Positions 6,348-6,878 of a stretch of DNA of 6,878 bases are shown here, one piece after another. Source of the DNA: Kiritimatiellia bacterium (GTDB lineage Bacteria; Verrucomicrobiota; Kiritimatiellia; RFP12; UBA1067); contig JAGDAE010000081.1 in the NCBI GenBank assembly GCA_017959645.1, forward strand, positions 1 through 6,878, written 5' to 3'. The notes under the pieces are model-generated. The model was not told the origin of the DNA and did no database searches. It saw nothing but the letters and a program-made list of their open reading frames with translations. How positions within the stretch are numbered: position 1 is the first letter of the stretch; each line of letters starts with the position of its first letter. The position numbers and the translations under genes are program-made.

Positions 6348-6878
6348 AAAAGATGAAGAAGACGAGAATAAGGTTTTTCGCCAACAGCGCGAAACGCGGC
6401 GCCGGCGCGCTCGCGGAAAAGCTTTCGCGCACCGCCGCCGGGTTGGGGCTCGCGACCGCGACGGACGGAGCGGCCGACATCGTCGTCGCGCTCGGCGGCG
6501 ACGGGACGATTCTGCGCGCGGTGCACGAATTTCCCGGAGTGCCGGTTCTCGGGTTCAATATCGGCGGGCTCGGGTTCCTCTCCGGCGTCGGGGCCGGCGA
6601 ATTCGAATCGGCCCTCGCCAAACTCGCGAACGGCGGCTATTCGGTCTCTGCGCGCAGCATGCTCAGCGTCGCCGGACGCGTCGCGCTGAACGAGGTCGTC
6701 GTCATGCGCGAAATGACCGGCCATGCGGCGTTGCTCGAAGTCGCGGTCGGCGGCAAGCGTCCGACCGTGTACATGGCGGACGGCATTGTCGTCGCCACTC
6801 CGACCGGCTCGACCGCCTATTCGCTTTCGGCTGGCGGCCCCGTTCTGATGCCCGATACCGGCAATATCGTCATAACGC
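6344..6878 (+). CDS. nadK: NAD kinase (3' end beyond the window)
   Basis: The frame stays open from the ATG at 6344 to the window end (178 codons). NAD kinase phosphorylates NAD to NADP in the cytoplasm using ATP or polyphosphate. Diagnostic motifs: GGDGT (51-55), the nucleotide-binding loop with the catalytic Asp53; GFNIGGLGFLS (70-80); the RSML segment (104-107); LNE (115-117), with the Asn-Glu that contacts NAD; and ATPTGSTAYSLSAGGP (151-166), the family's strongest signature, preceded by ADG (145-147). The N-terminal Rossmann part is compact, with only 50 residues before GGDGT. The start codon overlaps the aldolase stop (ATGA, 6344-6347), indicating translational coupling; no clear ribosome binding site precedes it, and an in-frame ATG at 6353 is an alternative start. 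About 100 C-terminal residues should lie downstream. It is a housekeeping gene attached to a sugar operon. Confidence 0.95.
   Translation, partial: MKKMKKTRIRFFANSAKRGAGALAEKLSRTAAGLGLATATDGAADIVVALGGDGTILRAVHEFPGVPVLGFNIGGLGFLSGVGAGEFESALAKLANGGYSVSARSMLSVAGRVALNEVVVMREMTGHAALLEVAVGGKRPTVYMADGIVVATPTGSTAYSLSAGGPVLMPDTGNIVIT

Overview
The window carries four genes, all on the plus strand and packed almost end to end, in GC-rich DNA (roughly 60% by eye) with strong third-position G/C preference. The gene content fits a plant- or host-glycan-degrading bacterium: glycoside hydrolases, a sugar porter and a ketose-bisphosphate aldolase. The style of the GH127, GH36-like and GH28-like modules resembles what I know from Lentisphaerota, Kiritimatiellota, Verrucomicrobiota and some Bacillota/Bacteroidota. 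I lean weakly towards the PVC group, but there is no rRNA or marker gene to settle it.

Layout: (1) bases 1-4266, the 3' part of a very large gene whose single reading frame joins three carbohydrate-active modules. These are the C-terminal half of a GH127 beta-L-arabinofuranosidase (CxCCP motif), a complete GH36-like alpha-galactosidase module (FKWD nucleophile motif) and a GH28-like parallel beta-helix module (NSD and DD motifs). (2) 4274-5497, a sugar-porter-type MFS transporter with an unusually short central loop. (3) 5499-6347, a class II (zinc) ketose-bisphosphate aldolase. (4) 6344-6878, the N-terminal part of an NAD kinase that runs off the window. Intergenic gaps are 7 bp, 1 bp and a 4-bp ATGA overlap, so the four are probably one transcription unit. 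No promoter or terminator is visible and there is no gene-free stretch longer than a few bases.

Inferred logic: the multi-hydrolase trims a branched pectic or arabinogalactan-type glycan (arabinofuranose, an alpha-linked hexose and possibly a uronic or other backbone sugar). The porter imports a released monosaccharide and the aldolase cleaves a ketose bisphosphate derived from it. NAD kinase is a housekeeping gene at the tail. The most notable object is the three-family hydrolase fusion; its true N-terminus and any signal peptide lie upstream of the window. No mobile element, CRISPR array, tRNA/rRNA or defence system was seen.
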